From contig JAJYYP010000007.1 in assembly GCA_021800855.1 (NCBI GenBank), positions 1-41,578 on the forward strand: 41,578 bases of DNA, given 5' to 3'. Position 1 is the stretch's first letter. Every line of letters starts with the position of its first letter. Positions 14,919 through 23,093 of this stretch are shown here, one piece after another. The stretch comes from an archaeon. Lineage in GTDB: Archaea; Thermoproteota; Nitrososphaeria; Nitrososphaerales; Gagatemarchaeaceae. The position numbers were made by a program, and so were the translations under genes. Under the pieces are notes generated by a model, which ran no database searches, was not told the origin of the DNA, and saw only the letters and a list, made by a program, of their open reading frames with translations.

Positions 14919-15218
14919 TTGTCCCTCGACCTGTACGACGTGTGGTACTTCGTGATGGGCTTCCTGATGGCCAACGGCGTGCCGCACTTCGTGTTCGGTA
15001 GGGCCGGTAAAATCTTCCGCAGCCCCTTCGGCCAGCGTTCGCCTCCGAAGACCAACGTGGCGTGGGGGGCCGCCAACTTCGCCCTGGCGACCGTCATAGG
15101 CCTGGCCTTGGCATACCTGGGGCTCTACGACTCCTACTCCATTGTCTTGCTCCTGCTGGGGTTCTGGCTCATGGTCCTGAACTTCGGCTTATCTATCAAG
15201 AGGTTCCTGAACGATTAG
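14919..15218 (+). CDS. Small conserved-looking membrane protein
   Basis: 99 residues from TTG 14919. There are about three hydrophobic segments: residues 6-20 ('DVWYFVMGFLMANGV'), 49-68 ('GAANFALATVIGLALAYLGL') and 72-90 ('SYSIVLLLLGFWLMVLNFGL'). The stretch 'NGVPHFVFGRAGK...PFG' between the first two is typical of a small membrane family in soil archaea and bacteria, of unknown function. It ends 14 bases before the 3' end of the convergent tRNA gene. Confidence 0.6.
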   Translation: MSLDLYDVWYFVMGFLMANGVPHFVFGRAGKIFRSPFGQRSPPKTNVAWGAANFALATVIGLALAYLGLYDSYSIVLLLLGFWLMVLNFGLSIKRFLND

Positions 15219-15231
15219 GGGCGAAGAAGGA

Positions 15232-15337
15232 TGGGCCCGGCCAGATTTGAACTGGCGACCGACCGGTCTCTCCGAGCGGCTCTTATGAGCCGGTCGCTCT
15301 AACCGAACTCCCCGCAGACGCTCTGAGCTACGGGCCC
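15232..15337 (-). tRNA. tRNA with CAT anticodon (elongator Met or Ile2), two predicted introns
   Basis: Acceptor GGGCCCG pairs with CGGGCCC, discriminator A, no encoded CCA. D stem GCTC/GAGC, anticodon stem ACCGG/CCGGT with CAT anticodon, T arm GCCAG-TTCAAAT-CTGGC. A 16-base intron follows position 37 in the anticodon loop; the palindrome CGGCTCATAAGAGCCG across the 5' junction can supply a bulge-helix-bulge. The D-loop holds about 15 extra bases (near AGCGTCTGCGGGGAG); without them it is the ordinary AGTTCGGTTA. Whether the C is modified to read Ile AUA cannot be seen from DNA. A TATA-like CTTAAAGG (15362-15369, minus) lies 25 bp upstream. Confidence 0.88.
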
Positions 15338-15382
15338 ACTTTCGCGGCTCCTCTAACGCCACCTTTAAGCGCCGCGGCCAAA

Positions 15383-15390
15383 CCTAAATA
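15383..15390 (+). promoter_or_regulatory. TATA-like box for aIF1
   Basis: CCTAAATA ends 31 bp before GTG 15421, in the usual place for a short or absent leader. Confidence 0.45.
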
Positions 15391-15420
15391 ACCCCCAAGG
15401 CGGTCTAAAACCCCGTAGCA

Positions 15421-15717
15421 GTGAGCAAGGACCAAGACGAGGGTTTCGACGATATCCTAGCCGAACTCGACCGTGAAGAGGCGCGCGTGAAGATCAGGAT
15501 GGAGATGAGACGCTTCGGCAAGCCTACGACGGTGATTGAGGGGATCAAAATGAGCGAGAAGGATCTCCACGGGCTGAATTCGAGGATGAAGAAGGCTCTG
15601 GCTACCGGGGGGACTGTGAAGGATGGCATAATGATACTTCAGGGAGACCACAGAGAGACCGCGGCGAAGATGCTCAAGGAGAACGGATTCTCTGAAAGCT
15701 CCATCGAAGTAATCTGA
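15421..15717 (+). CDS. Translation initiation factor aIF1 (SUI1 family)
   Basis: 98 residues from GTG 15421. SUI1/eIF1 homologue that acts in start-codon selection on the small ribosomal subunit. The N-terminal part is acidic; the SUI1 fold is seen in 'VKIRMEMRRFGKPTTVIEG', 'DLHGLNSRMKKALATGGTVK', 'MILQGDHRETAAKMLKENGF'. Length and motifs are typical for archaeal aIF1. Single gene with its own promoter, upstream of the complex I operon. Confidence 0.95.
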   Translation: MSKDQDEGFDDILAELDREEARVKIRMEMRRFGKPTTVIEGIKMSEKDLHGLNSRMKKALATGGTVKDGIMILQGDHRETAAKMLKENGFSESSIEVI

Positions 15718-15741
15718 CATTCCCCTGTCTGACTGTTCAAG

Positions 15742-15750
15742 CTTTTAAAG
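15742..15750 (+). promoter_or_regulatory. TATA-like box of the complex I operon
   Basis: CTTTTAAAG ends 31 bp before the nuoH ATG at 15781. It shows that the H-to-N membrane-arm genes can be transcribed separately from any A-D genes, which are not in the window. Confidence 0.55.
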
Positions 15751-15780
15751 GGTAAACTTGGCCGCGGAAGTTAGAAGTCC

Positions 15781-16950
15781 ATGTCGAAGCCGATTGTGAC
15801 CTTCGAAGGCTTCGTAAAACGGGTTATCGTCGTAGTAATCTTCCTGCTGTTGATCCTGGCCGTGGTCGGACTTCCAGTATACTATGTGGTGGGCTCCTAC
15901 CTGCACCTTCCGGTCGACTTCCTCAGGATAGCCAGCAACCCGGCCTTGGTCTTCGCATTTGCCCTTCACCTCCTCTCCATCGAGCCTTTCAAGACCGTCT
16001 TCGCCTTGGTCGTCTTCCCTGGCTTCTCGTTCGTCGCAATCTACGGTACCATCTTCATGGGGTGGGTCGAAAGGAAGATGACCGCAAAGATCCAGCTGAG
16101 GACAGGGCCGATGTATGCTGGGAAGGTCGAAGGGATCCTCCAGAACGTGGCCGACTTTCTCAAGCTCGCGTTCAAGGAGATGCTAATCCCCAACGGCGTG
16201 GACAAGGCGACGTTCGTGGCCGTCCCGCTCGCTCTAATGGCGGTGGCCGGAGCCCTCGTATCCCTCCTTCCGCTTTCCCCCACGGTATTCATCGCCAATC
16301 CTCCTGTGGGGGCAATCCTCGCCTTCGCCATCCTTGGGTTCACCCCCCTGGCGGTACTAGTCGCCGGATGGGCCAGCAACAGCAAGTTCCCCTTCCTGGG
16401 CGGACTGAGAGCGCTTCACCAGCTTGTAGCATACGAGATACCAATGATTCTCTCCCTGGTCGGGGTGGTGGTCCTGGCAGGCTCGCTGAACCTCATGGAC
16501 ATAGTCACCGCCCAGGCAGGGCTCTGGAACATCATCCCGGAGTTCCTGGCGGCGGTGGTCTTCTACATAGGGGCCCTGGCGGAGCTCGAACGGATACCGT
16601 TCGACCTGCCGGAGGCGGACAGCGAACTCGTGGCAGGTTGGCAGACGGAGTACTCGAGCATGCTCTTCGGTAGCTTCCAGTTGGCCAACTTCACGAGGAT
16701 GTACGTCATGGCCGGCCTTTTCACCACGTTCTTCCTCGGAGGCTGGCTGGGACCCGCTCCCGTCCCTCCAGTTGCCTGGTTCTTGATCAAGGTCACCATC
16801 GTCGACGTCTTCCTGATGCTCCCACGCAGCATAATGCCCAGGCTCAGAATCGACATGCTGCTCAGGGCGGGGTGGGTGAAGCTCCTCGCAGTCTCCTTCG
16901 CCAACATCTTCCTCACGATGGTCCTGGTCTCCCTCGGGGTGGTCCACTAG
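15781..16950 (+). CDS. nuoH: Complex I subunit NuoH/FpoH
   Basis: 389 residues with about eight hydrophobic segments. NuoH forms the quinone-access channel between peripheral and membrane arms. Family motifs: 'GWVERKMTAKIQLRTGPMYAG' region near residue 95, 'GLRALHQLVAYEIPM', and the acidic loop 'ELERIPFDLPEADSELVAGW', followed by 'EYSSMLFGSFQLANF' and 'LPRSIMPRLRIDMLLRAGW'. The N-terminus carries an extra hydrophobic segment compared with bacterial NuoH. First gene of the operon; its stop overlaps the nuoI GTG start as TAGTG. Confidence 0.96.
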   Translation: MSKPIVTFEGFVKRVIVVVIFLLLILAVVGLPVYYVVGSYLHLPVDFLRIASNPALVFAFALHLLSIEPFKTVFALVVFPGFSFVAIYGTIFMGWVERKMTAKIQLRTGPMYAGKVEGILQNVADFLKLAFKEMLIPNGVDKATFVAVPLALMAVAGALVSLLPLSPTVFIANPPVGAILAFAILGFTPLAVLVAGWASNSKFPFLGGLRALHQLVAYEIPMILSLVGVVVLAGSLNLMDIVTAQAGLWNIIPEFLAAVVFYIGALAELERIPFDLPEADSELVAGWQTEYSSMLFGSFQLANFTRMYVMAGLFTTFFLGGWLGPAPVPPVAWFLIKVTIVDVFLMLPRSIMPRLRIDMLLRAGWVKLLAVSFANIFLTMVLVSLGVVH

Positions 16951-18566
16951 TGGGGACTTTGGGCTACATCAAGGGGGTGCTAGTGGCGACCTGGTCTGGG
17001 GTGAGGCACTTCTTCCATCCCAGGATGACACTGCGCTATCCCGAACAGAAGCAGGACCTCGAGGGGCAAGGATACAGATACGACGCCAGGCAGGGGGTCG
17101 GGCTCCCCGGGTTCAAGGGGAGGCACATACTCAGGTTCGAGAAGTGCACCGGCTGCCAGCTCTGCGCGATAGCCTGTGACGGGGTCGCCGTTGCGATTGA
17201 CATGCAGAAGGTCGAGAAGGGGAAGCCACAGAACAAGAAGGAGATCTGGCCTGCCGTCGACTACGGTAGGTGCGTCCCGCCCTCCACCCCAATCATCACG
17301 ATAGACGGCGTCAAGCCGATGTCTGAAATTCGGGTGGGGGACAAGGTGCTCACCCACACCGGAAGGTTCAGGAAGGTCACTAGGCTGTTCAGCCGATTGT
17401 ACACCGGAAAGCTCTACACGTTCAAGACGCTGGGCAATTACGAGCCGCTGACTACGACTGAAGACCATCCCATACTTACTTACGGAGAGAATGGCATCTC
17501 ATGGGTCTTCGCCAACCAAATTGAACATCGAACATATCTTACTAGGCCCGTCATCGCCGAAGAGATGCCGCTCAACGAAATTCGCTTCACCTACGAGCTC
17601 TACCATCCTGCTGGCAGAGGGGGGTCTTTCACAGCAGAACTAGCCACGCTTCAGAGTACCCCTGAATTGATGAGGTTGATCGGTTACTATCTTGCGGAGG
17701 GCGCCTCTGACAGTTACCGGGTGTCATTCGACATCCATAACGAAGAATGTCTTAGAGACGACATCATCACTTGTATTTCGAAGGTTTTCGGGGAGAACGT
17801 CTCCCTGCAGCCTGACCCAGACTCCCTGGGTTTGAAGCTCGTCGTGGAATCGGTGCGCGTCGCTTCGTTCTTCTCTCAATTCGGCCGCGATAGCGAAGAC
17901 AAACAAGTTCGTTGGTGGATGGTTCTTCTGCCTGGAGAGAACATCAAGGAAATCATCAAAGGAGAATTCTTAGGTGACGGCCATTATTCAGACAGGTGTC
18001 ATCATCTCAAGACTGCGATGCATTCCGACCGCTTCACTATCCGGACAACGTCGAAGACGCTGGCTTTGCAAATACACCTCATGCTAGCCAGAGTCGGAAT
18101 ACTCTCCTCCATAAGCGCACAGAAACAGAAGGGCCGGAAGTCGTGCTATTCCGTGAGTGTCCACACGCCATACGTCAGGAAGATGGGAGAACTCGTAGGA
18201 GTCTCCACCCGGAGCGACGGAGTTTCCCACGACTACGTCCATCTCAGGGATGGCATGATCGTAACTCCCGTGACCAAGATCCAAGTTCAGGAAGTGAAGG
18301 ATTACCTCGTGCAGAACATCGAGGTCGAAGAGGACAACAGTTATGTCGCTGCAAACATTGCGGTCCATAACTGCGTCTTCTGCGGATTGTGTGTAGACGC
18401 CTGTCCTTTTGATGCGTTGGATATGACCAACGACTACGAGCTGGCCGCGTACGACAAGATGGGGCTGAAGTACACGCCGGACATGCTCGCCGTCCCACCG
18501 AAGCTTGAGGGGAAGAAGTACAAGGTGAAGTTCGACACCGAAAAGGGGGTGGTCACCTACGACTGA
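16950..18566 (+). CDS. nuoI: Complex I subunit NuoI precursor with intein
   Basis: 538 residues from GTG 16950, which overlaps the nuoH stop. NuoI holds two [4Fe-4S] clusters that pass electrons toward the quinone. The first cluster motif 'CTGCQLCAIAC' starts at Cys66. The second, 'CVFCGLCVDACPFDAL', is split from its left flank 'AVDYGR' by an intein that ends exactly before its first Cys. The mature protein is 171 residues, a normal size. The first cluster motif is followed by Asp rather than the usual Pro. Before splicing the second cluster cannot form, so the complex should depend on intein removal. Confidence 0.95.
   Translation: MGTLGYIKGVLVATWSGVRHFFHPRMTLRYPEQKQDLEGQGYRYDARQGVGLPGFKGRHILRFEKCTGCQLCAIACDGVAVAIDMQKVEKGKPQNKKEIWPAVDYGRCVPPSTPIITIDGVKPMSEIRVGDKVLTHTGRFRKVTRLFSRLYTGKLYTFKTLGNYEPLTTTEDHPILTYGENGISWVFANQIEHRTYLTRPVIAEEMPLNEIRFTYELYHPAGRGGSFTAELATLQSTPELMRLIGYYLAEGASDSYRVSFDIHNEECLRDDIITCISKVFGENVSLQPDPDSLGLKLVVESVRVASFFSQFGRDSEDKQVRWWMVLLPGENIKEIIKGEFLGDGHYSDRCHHLKTAMHSDRFTIRTTSKTLALQIHLMLARVGILSSISAQKQKGRKSCYSVSVHTPYVRKMGELVGVSTRSDGVSHDYVHLRDGMIVTPVTKIQVQEVKDYLVQNIEVEEDNSYVAANIAVHNCVFCGLCVDACPFDALDMTNDYELAAYDKMGLKYTPDMLAVPPKLEGKKYKVKFDTEKGVVTYD
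17271..18371 (+). mobile_element. Intein with LAGLIDADG endonuclease domain in NuoI
   Basis: 367 residues, from Cys108 ('CVPPSTPIITIDGVKPM', block A) to 'AANIAVHN', with Cys as +1 residue. Block B carries TxxH as 'TTEDHPILTYG' (Thr170-His173). Both endonuclease motifs look intact: 'LMRLIGYYLAEGA' (Glu250) and 'IIKGEFLGDGHY' (Asp343). The splice residues (Cys1, His-Asn, Cys+1) are all present. DNA of the insert is visibly less GC-biased than the surrounding nuo genes, in line with a mobile origin. The +1 Cys is also the first ligand of the host's second iron-sulfur cluster. Confidence 0.95.
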
Positions 18567-18582
18567 CGCGGTCTTCCTGGCC

Positions 18583-19065
18583 ATGGCGGTCGTCACAGTC
18601 GGCGGGGCGATAGTGTCTCTGGAAGCAAAGGAGCTCGTCTACGGCGCCATCGGCCTCGCTGGCTCGCTGTTCGGGGTGGCCACGCTCTTCTTCCTACTAA
18701 ACGCCCCCTATGTGGCAGTGTTCCAGCTCGCGGTCTACATAGGGGCCGTGGCGGTCCTCATCCTGTTCACGGTGATGCTGGTGAGGCAGGAAGGCTGGGC
18801 CAAGGAGGTCAGGCCGAAGTCGACGATGTCCGTGGCCGGGGTGATCGCAGCGGTGGCGGTGATACTCACCCTGACGTTCGCCGTCCTGGCAACCGACCTC
18901 TCGAGATACACCGTAGTCGCCAACACCGCGACCTATGTCGACGTGGGCAGGCTCATCTCGACTGGCTACGCGCCCGTCCTGGAGGTGCTCGCCCTGGTCC
19001 TTGCCGCGTCCATCGTGGGCGCGCTTGCCCTCTCCAGGGTCGATAGGGAGGGGGACCCCAGCTGA
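18583..19065 (+). CDS. nuoJ: Complex I subunit NuoJ
   Basis: 160 residues with about five hydrophobic segments, starting at 'MAVVTVGGAIVSLEAKELVYGA'. The conserved third helix 'APYVAVFQLAVYIGAVAVLILFTVML' contains the region that switches to a pi-bulge in complex I. The frame is open upstream as 'TDAVFLA', which resembles the family N-terminus, but it has no ATG, GTG or TTG; the real start may be a few residues earlier or at ATG 18583. Follows nuoI by 16 bases. Confidence 0.92.
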   Translation: MAVVTVGGAIVSLEAKELVYGAIGLAGSLFGVATLFFLLNAPYVAVFQLAVYIGAVAVLILFTVMLVRQEGWAKEVRPKSTMSVAGVIAAVAVILTLTFAVLATDLSRYTVVANTATYVDVGRLISTGYAPVLEVLALVLAASIVGALALSRVDREGDPS

Positions 19066-19082
19066 ACTCACTCTCAGACTTC

Positions 19083-19379
19083 GTGGTCGTCTCCGCCCTC
19101 CTCTTCGGCATAGGGGTCTACGGGCTGGTGACCAAACGGAACGCGATGAGGCTCCTCTTCGCAGTCGAGCTGATGATAAACGCTGCGAACCTCAACTTCG
19201 TGGCATTCAACCAGTACCTGCCGTACCAGGAGGCTAGCAACGCCGTAGGGCAGACCGTCGTCCTCTTCTCGATTGCCCTGGCCGCCGCCGAGGCCGCGGT
19301 GATACTGGCCATAGTAATCGTAGCGTACAGGTTGCACAACGACATCGACATGAGCGAGATGAAGACCCTGGAGGGATAG
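19083..19379 (+). CDS. nuoK: Complex I subunit NuoK
   Basis: 98 residues from GTG 19083, with three hydrophobic segments and two membrane-buried acidic residues, Glu in 'LLFAVELMINAANLNFVAF' and Glu in 'ALAAAEAAVILAIVIV', which are part of the proton path. The open frame extends upstream to CTG 19062 ('LNSLSDF'), which would overlap the nuoJ stop as CTGA; the family usually has those extra residues, so a CTG start is possible. Length fits NuoK (~100). Confidence 0.93.
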   Translation: MVVSALLFGIGVYGLVTKRNAMRLLFAVELMINAANLNFVAFNQYLPYQEASNAVGQTVVLFSIALAAAEAAVILAIVIVAYRLHNDIDMSEMKTLEG

Positions 19380-19440
19380 CGGTGGCGCGACACTTCGAGG
19401 ACACCGGTCCAGGGCCTAACGCTGAGACTCGATAGGAGGG

Positions 19441-20949
19441 TTGACAGTGGAATACATCCTTCTCCAGACAGTGGCGGTGCCACTCGTGGCCGCCCCTGTC
19501 GTCCTCCTCCTCGGAAGGAAGCTCGGCCGTCACGTCGGCTGGATAGCGTTCGCGTCCCTCGTCTACACCACCTCGTTGCTCGCCTACCTCGCATCATCCC
19601 TGTTCAACGGGGGGGCAAGCGTGGCGGAGTCCTACACCTGGGCTCCGGTGTCGGGGCTGGTCTTCGGGTTCCTCGGGGACAACCTGAGTATCCCCGTGGC
19701 CCTGACGATGAACCTCATCGTCACTGCCACATCAGTCTATTCGATGGGGTACATGAAGCACCGGCTGGAGGCGATGTACGGGGAGGAGAGGAAGGGGCAG
19801 TATTCCCTCTACTTCCTCAACTTCATGCTCCTGGACGCCGGGCTGATAGGCATCTCGCTGTCCACAAACCTCCTGGAGCTGTACATGTTCCTCGAACTCA
19901 TGCTGATACCTTCTGCGTTCATGATGGCGCTCTTCGGGTACGTCAACAGAGAGCGCGTCGCCATCATGTATTTCCTCTGGAACCACCTCGGCGCCTTCAT
20001 CTTCCTCGCCGGCATCGTCGTCGTCTACACCGCAACTGGGAGCTTCCAGATATCGGCCCTCTCCACCATCCCGCTGGGGACCGTAGCCTACTGGGCCGTC
20101 GGCCTCATCCTCGTCGGGTGGCTCATCAAGATGGCGGTGTTCGGTGTCCACATGTGGCTCCCATACGCGCACGCAGAGCACCCGACCTCCTTCGCCCCCA
20201 TAATGGCAACCATCGTGGCGGTGGGGAACTACGTCGTGGTGAGGCTGCTGGTCGAAGGGATGCCTGCGGCCTTCCTCCCGTTCTCCTTCCCTCTGATGGT
20301 GATCGCACTGGTCACCATGGTGTTCGGCGGAGCCATGACCATGGTCCAGAACGACGTGAAGTACGTCTACGCATGGTCCACCATCAGCCAGAACGCGTAC
20401 TCGCTCCTGGGCATCGGGAGCCTCACCCTCCTCGGCGTGTCCGGGGGCGTGTTCTACTTCCTCAACCACATCATAGGAAAGACTATCCTCTTCTGCGTCG
20501 CAGGGATACTGGTCTCGCAGGTGGGGACCAGAGACATCCGCAAGATGGGTGGCCTGGCATCCAAGATGCCGCTCACAGCGGCCCTGGCTCTCATAGGGAC
20601 GATGGTGATCTCTGCCGTCCCTCCCACCGGTGGCTTCCAGGCCGAGTGGATACTGTTCGAGGGGGTCTTCGCCCGGGGCACGACAGGTGGCCTCGCTTGG
20701 AACTTCGTCGTCGCCATCGGAGGGCTCGCCGCGACCATCCTGACCGTGGCGTACACCTTCTGGCCGATACGCAAGATATTCTTCGGGCCCCTCGGCGCCG
20801 AGCTGCAAGGCGTCAAGGAGGCACCGCTGATCATGACCCTCCCCATCTTGTTCCTCGCCTTCCTCGCCATCGTCATAGGCATCTACCCTGACCTCCTCTT
20901 CAGGTCACTCTACCACTTCGCCAGCGGCATCGGGCTAGGAGTCCGCTGA
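19441..20949 (+). CDS. nuoM: Complex I antiporter-like subunit, first NuoM-type copy
   Basis: About 500 residues, TTG 19441 or GTG 19447. About 14 hydrophobic segments. The MrpD/NuoM-type proton channel motifs are visible: 'LELYMFLELMLIPSAFMM' (the channel Glu), 'LVGWLIKMAVFGVHMWLPYAHAEHPTSF' region with the key Lys, and 'VKYVYAWSTISQNAYSLLGIG'. It lies before nuoL, where a three-antiporter operon would have none, so this is the extra fourth antiporter-like subunit. The 62 bases between nuoK and this gene are not coding. Confidence 0.92.
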   Translation: MTVEYILLQTVAVPLVAAPVVLLLGRKLGRHVGWIAFASLVYTTSLLAYLASSLFNGGASVAESYTWAPVSGLVFGFLGDNLSIPVALTMNLIVTATSVYSMGYMKHRLEAMYGEERKGQYSLYFLNFMLLDAGLIGISLSTNLLELYMFLELMLIPSAFMMALFGYVNRERVAIMYFLWNHLGAFIFLAGIVVVYTATGSFQISALSTIPLGTVAYWAVGLILVGWLIKMAVFGVHMWLPYAHAEHPTSFAPIMATIVAVGNYVVVRLLVEGMPAAFLPFSFPLMVIALVTMVFGGAMTMVQNDVKYVYAWSTISQNAYSLLGIGSLTLLGVSGGVFYFLNHIIGKTILFCVAGILVSQVGTRDIRKMGGLASKMPLTAALALIGTMVISAVPPTGGFQAEWILFEGVFARGTTGGLAWNFVVAIGGLAATILTVAYTFWPIRKIFFGPLGAELQGVKEAPLIMTLPILFLAFLAIVIGIYPDLLFRSLYHFASGIGLGVR

Positions 20950-20951
20950 GC

Positions 20952-23093
20952 ATGGCTGCCGTCCCACTGCCGTCATATTTCGTCTGGCTAATCTTCATCC
21001 TCCCCTACGTGGGGACTGTGGCGGCGCCTCTGACAGGGAAGGGACGCGTCAGGGACGCAGTCGCGGTGCTCTTCCCCCTGCTTTCGGCCCTCTTCGCGCT
21101 AGACCTCCTGATCCCTGTGATCCGCGGCGACACAATATCGCTCGTCAACTCCATCATCCCGGCCTCCGTCCCTTGGATCCCGGAACTCGGCATCAGCTTC
21201 GGGGTCCTCTCCGACCCATATACGGTCATCATAGCGAACCTCGTCGCGTGGATCAGCTTCCTGGTGATGCTATACAGCGTGGACTACATGAAAGGAGACC
21301 GCGGGCTCACGCGATACTGGTTCTTCATGAACTTCTTCATAGGGAGCATGCAGCTCATCGTACTGTCGAACAACCTCCTGGGGCTCTTCATCGGGTGGGA
21401 GGGGGTGGGGCTTTGCAGTTACGCGCTCATCGGCTACTACTATCACGACGAGACTGAGAACTGGGTCGGGACGCCTGGGTCGACAGCGCTGGGGGAGGAG
21501 CAGGCATATCCTCCGTCTCACGCGGGGATGAAGGCATTCGTCATGACGAGGGTGGGGGACCTGGCCATGCTCGCCGGGATTCTCATCCTCTTCGTCTTCT
21601 CAGGGACCTTCAACTATCACGACCTGGCCACCTCCACCGGGTGGGCCACCGCCCTCGCGGCCTCGGGCCTCCTGGTCCCGGTCGCCCTCCTCATCTTCGG
21701 CGGGGCGGTAGGCAAGTCGGCCCAGTTCCCTCTCCAGGAGTGGCTCCCTGACGCCATGGCAGGTCCCGCCCCTGTGTCGGCGCTGATACACGCCGCGACC
21801 ATGGTAAACGCCGGGGTCGTACTCGTCGCCCGCATAGGCCCGATATTCTATTTCGCCCTCGCTTCCAACCCCGCCCTGATCCAGCCGTTCTTCATGGTGG
21901 TGGCCTGGATCGGGGCGTTCACCGCCTTCATGGCGGCCACCCAGGCCATGGTGGGCTTCGAACTGAAGAAGCTGCTCGCATACTCGACGGTGTCACAGAT
22001 AGGCTACATGATGCTGGCACTCGGCCTAGCCGGCCTGTCGACGAACTTCGCAGAAGGGCTGTCGGCCGGCTTGTTCCAGCTGATGAGCCACGCCATCTTC
22101 AAGGCGGCCCTCTTCCTGATGGCAGGATTCCTCATCCACCTCACCGGGACGAAGTACATCAACGAGATGGGCGGGCTGAAGGACAAGCTGAAGATCACAT
22201 TCTCCATCTTCCTCATAGCCGCGGCCGCTCTCTCCGGCATCCCTCCCCTCAGCGGGTTCTGGTCGAAGGACGCCATCCTGGCCACCGCCTGGGGGGCGGG
22301 GCAGTACGGTCTCTTCATCGTCGGATCGGCGACGGCGGGGCTCACGGCCTTCTACGCCTTCAGGATGCTCGGACTGGTGTTCTATGGCATCAGGGCAAAA
22401 CCTGGCGGCGGGGATACGGGGCACGAGCCGAGGGAACCGTCCCCGCTGAGCTGGGTTCCGTACTCCGTCCTCGGCGTCGGGACTGTCGTCATAGGGATCC
22501 TGGGGTTCTTCAACCTCGGTAACTTCCTGCAGGCTTCAGCCATCACGTACATCTACTCCCTCTTCTCCGGAGCATCGTTCTCAACCCTCAGTCCGACATC
22601 TCCGTTCAACTACACCTCCTCCCTGATTACTATCGGCTTTGTCATCATGGGGCTGTTCTTCTCGATTCAGCTGTACGTGAGGCGGAAGCTCCCTCCATCG
22701 CGAATCGTCGGGGGGTCGAAGCTTGCCGGGGGGGTCCACAGGTTCCTCGAGAACCGCTGGTACATCAACGCCGTCTACTACAAGGTCTTCGTCAACGCCC
22801 CCCTGAGGGCGTCCTACTGGGCCTTCGACAACCTCGAAGTAGGGGGCCTGGAGAGGGTGAACGACGGGGCCAGGGCGCTCGCCATGTGGTTCTCGGCGGG
22901 GGGAAACTGGTTCGACAGGAACGTGATTGACCTGGTCTCAAACGGCGCCGCGGGTTCCGGTCAGCGGCTCTCCAGGGCCTTCCGCAGGCTGCAGACGGGG
23001 GTCCTCGAGCAGTACGCCCTCGTCCTTGCCGTGGGCCTCATCATACTCCTGCTGCTCTTCCTGCTGCTGTCGGGGGTGCGCCTGCTGATATGA
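20952..23093 (+). CDS. nuoL: Complex I subunit NuoL
   Basis: 713 residues; bacterial NuoL is nearer 610-640, so this one is long, mainly through its C-terminal half. Motifs: 'LFIGWEGVGLCSYALIGYYY' with the channel Glu, 'FGGAVGKSAQFPLQEWLPDAM' with Lys, 'SALIHAATMVNAGV' and 'LLAYSTVSQIGYMMLALG'. The C-terminal part includes an extended lateral helix region and an extra soluble stretch ('RFLENRWYINAVYYKVF', 'GLERVNDGARALAMWF') before the final membrane helix 'LILLLLFLLLSGV'. It starts 2 bases after the preceding stop and overlaps the next gene as ATGA. Confidence 0.95.
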   Translation: MAAVPLPSYFVWLIFILPYVGTVAAPLTGKGRVRDAVAVLFPLLSALFALDLLIPVIRGDTISLVNSIIPASVPWIPELGISFGVLSDPYTVIIANLVAWISFLVMLYSVDYMKGDRGLTRYWFFMNFFIGSMQLIVLSNNLLGLFIGWEGVGLCSYALIGYYYHDETENWVGTPGSTALGEEQAYPPSHAGMKAFVMTRVGDLAMLAGILILFVFSGTFNYHDLATSTGWATALAASGLLVPVALLIFGGAVGKSAQFPLQEWLPDAMAGPAPVSALIHAATMVNAGVVLVARIGPIFYFALASNPALIQPFFMVVAWIGAFTAFMAATQAMVGFELKKLLAYSTVSQIGYMMLALGLAGLSTNFAEGLSAGLFQLMSHAIFKAALFLMAGFLIHLTGTKYINEMGGLKDKLKITFSIFLIAAAALSGIPPLSGFWSKDAILATAWGAGQYGLFIVGSATAGLTAFYAFRMLGLVFYGIRAKPGGGDTGHEPREPSPLSWVPYSVLGVGTVVIGILGFFNLGNFLQASAITYIYSLFSGASFSTLSPTSPFNYTSSLITIGFVIMGLFFSIQLYVRRKLPPSRIVGGSKLAGGVHRFLENRWYINAVYYKVFVNAPLRASYWAFDNLEVGGLERVNDGARALAMWFSAGGNWFDRNVIDLVSNGAAGSGQRLSRAFRRLQTGVLEQYALVLAVGLIILLLLFLLLSGVRLLI

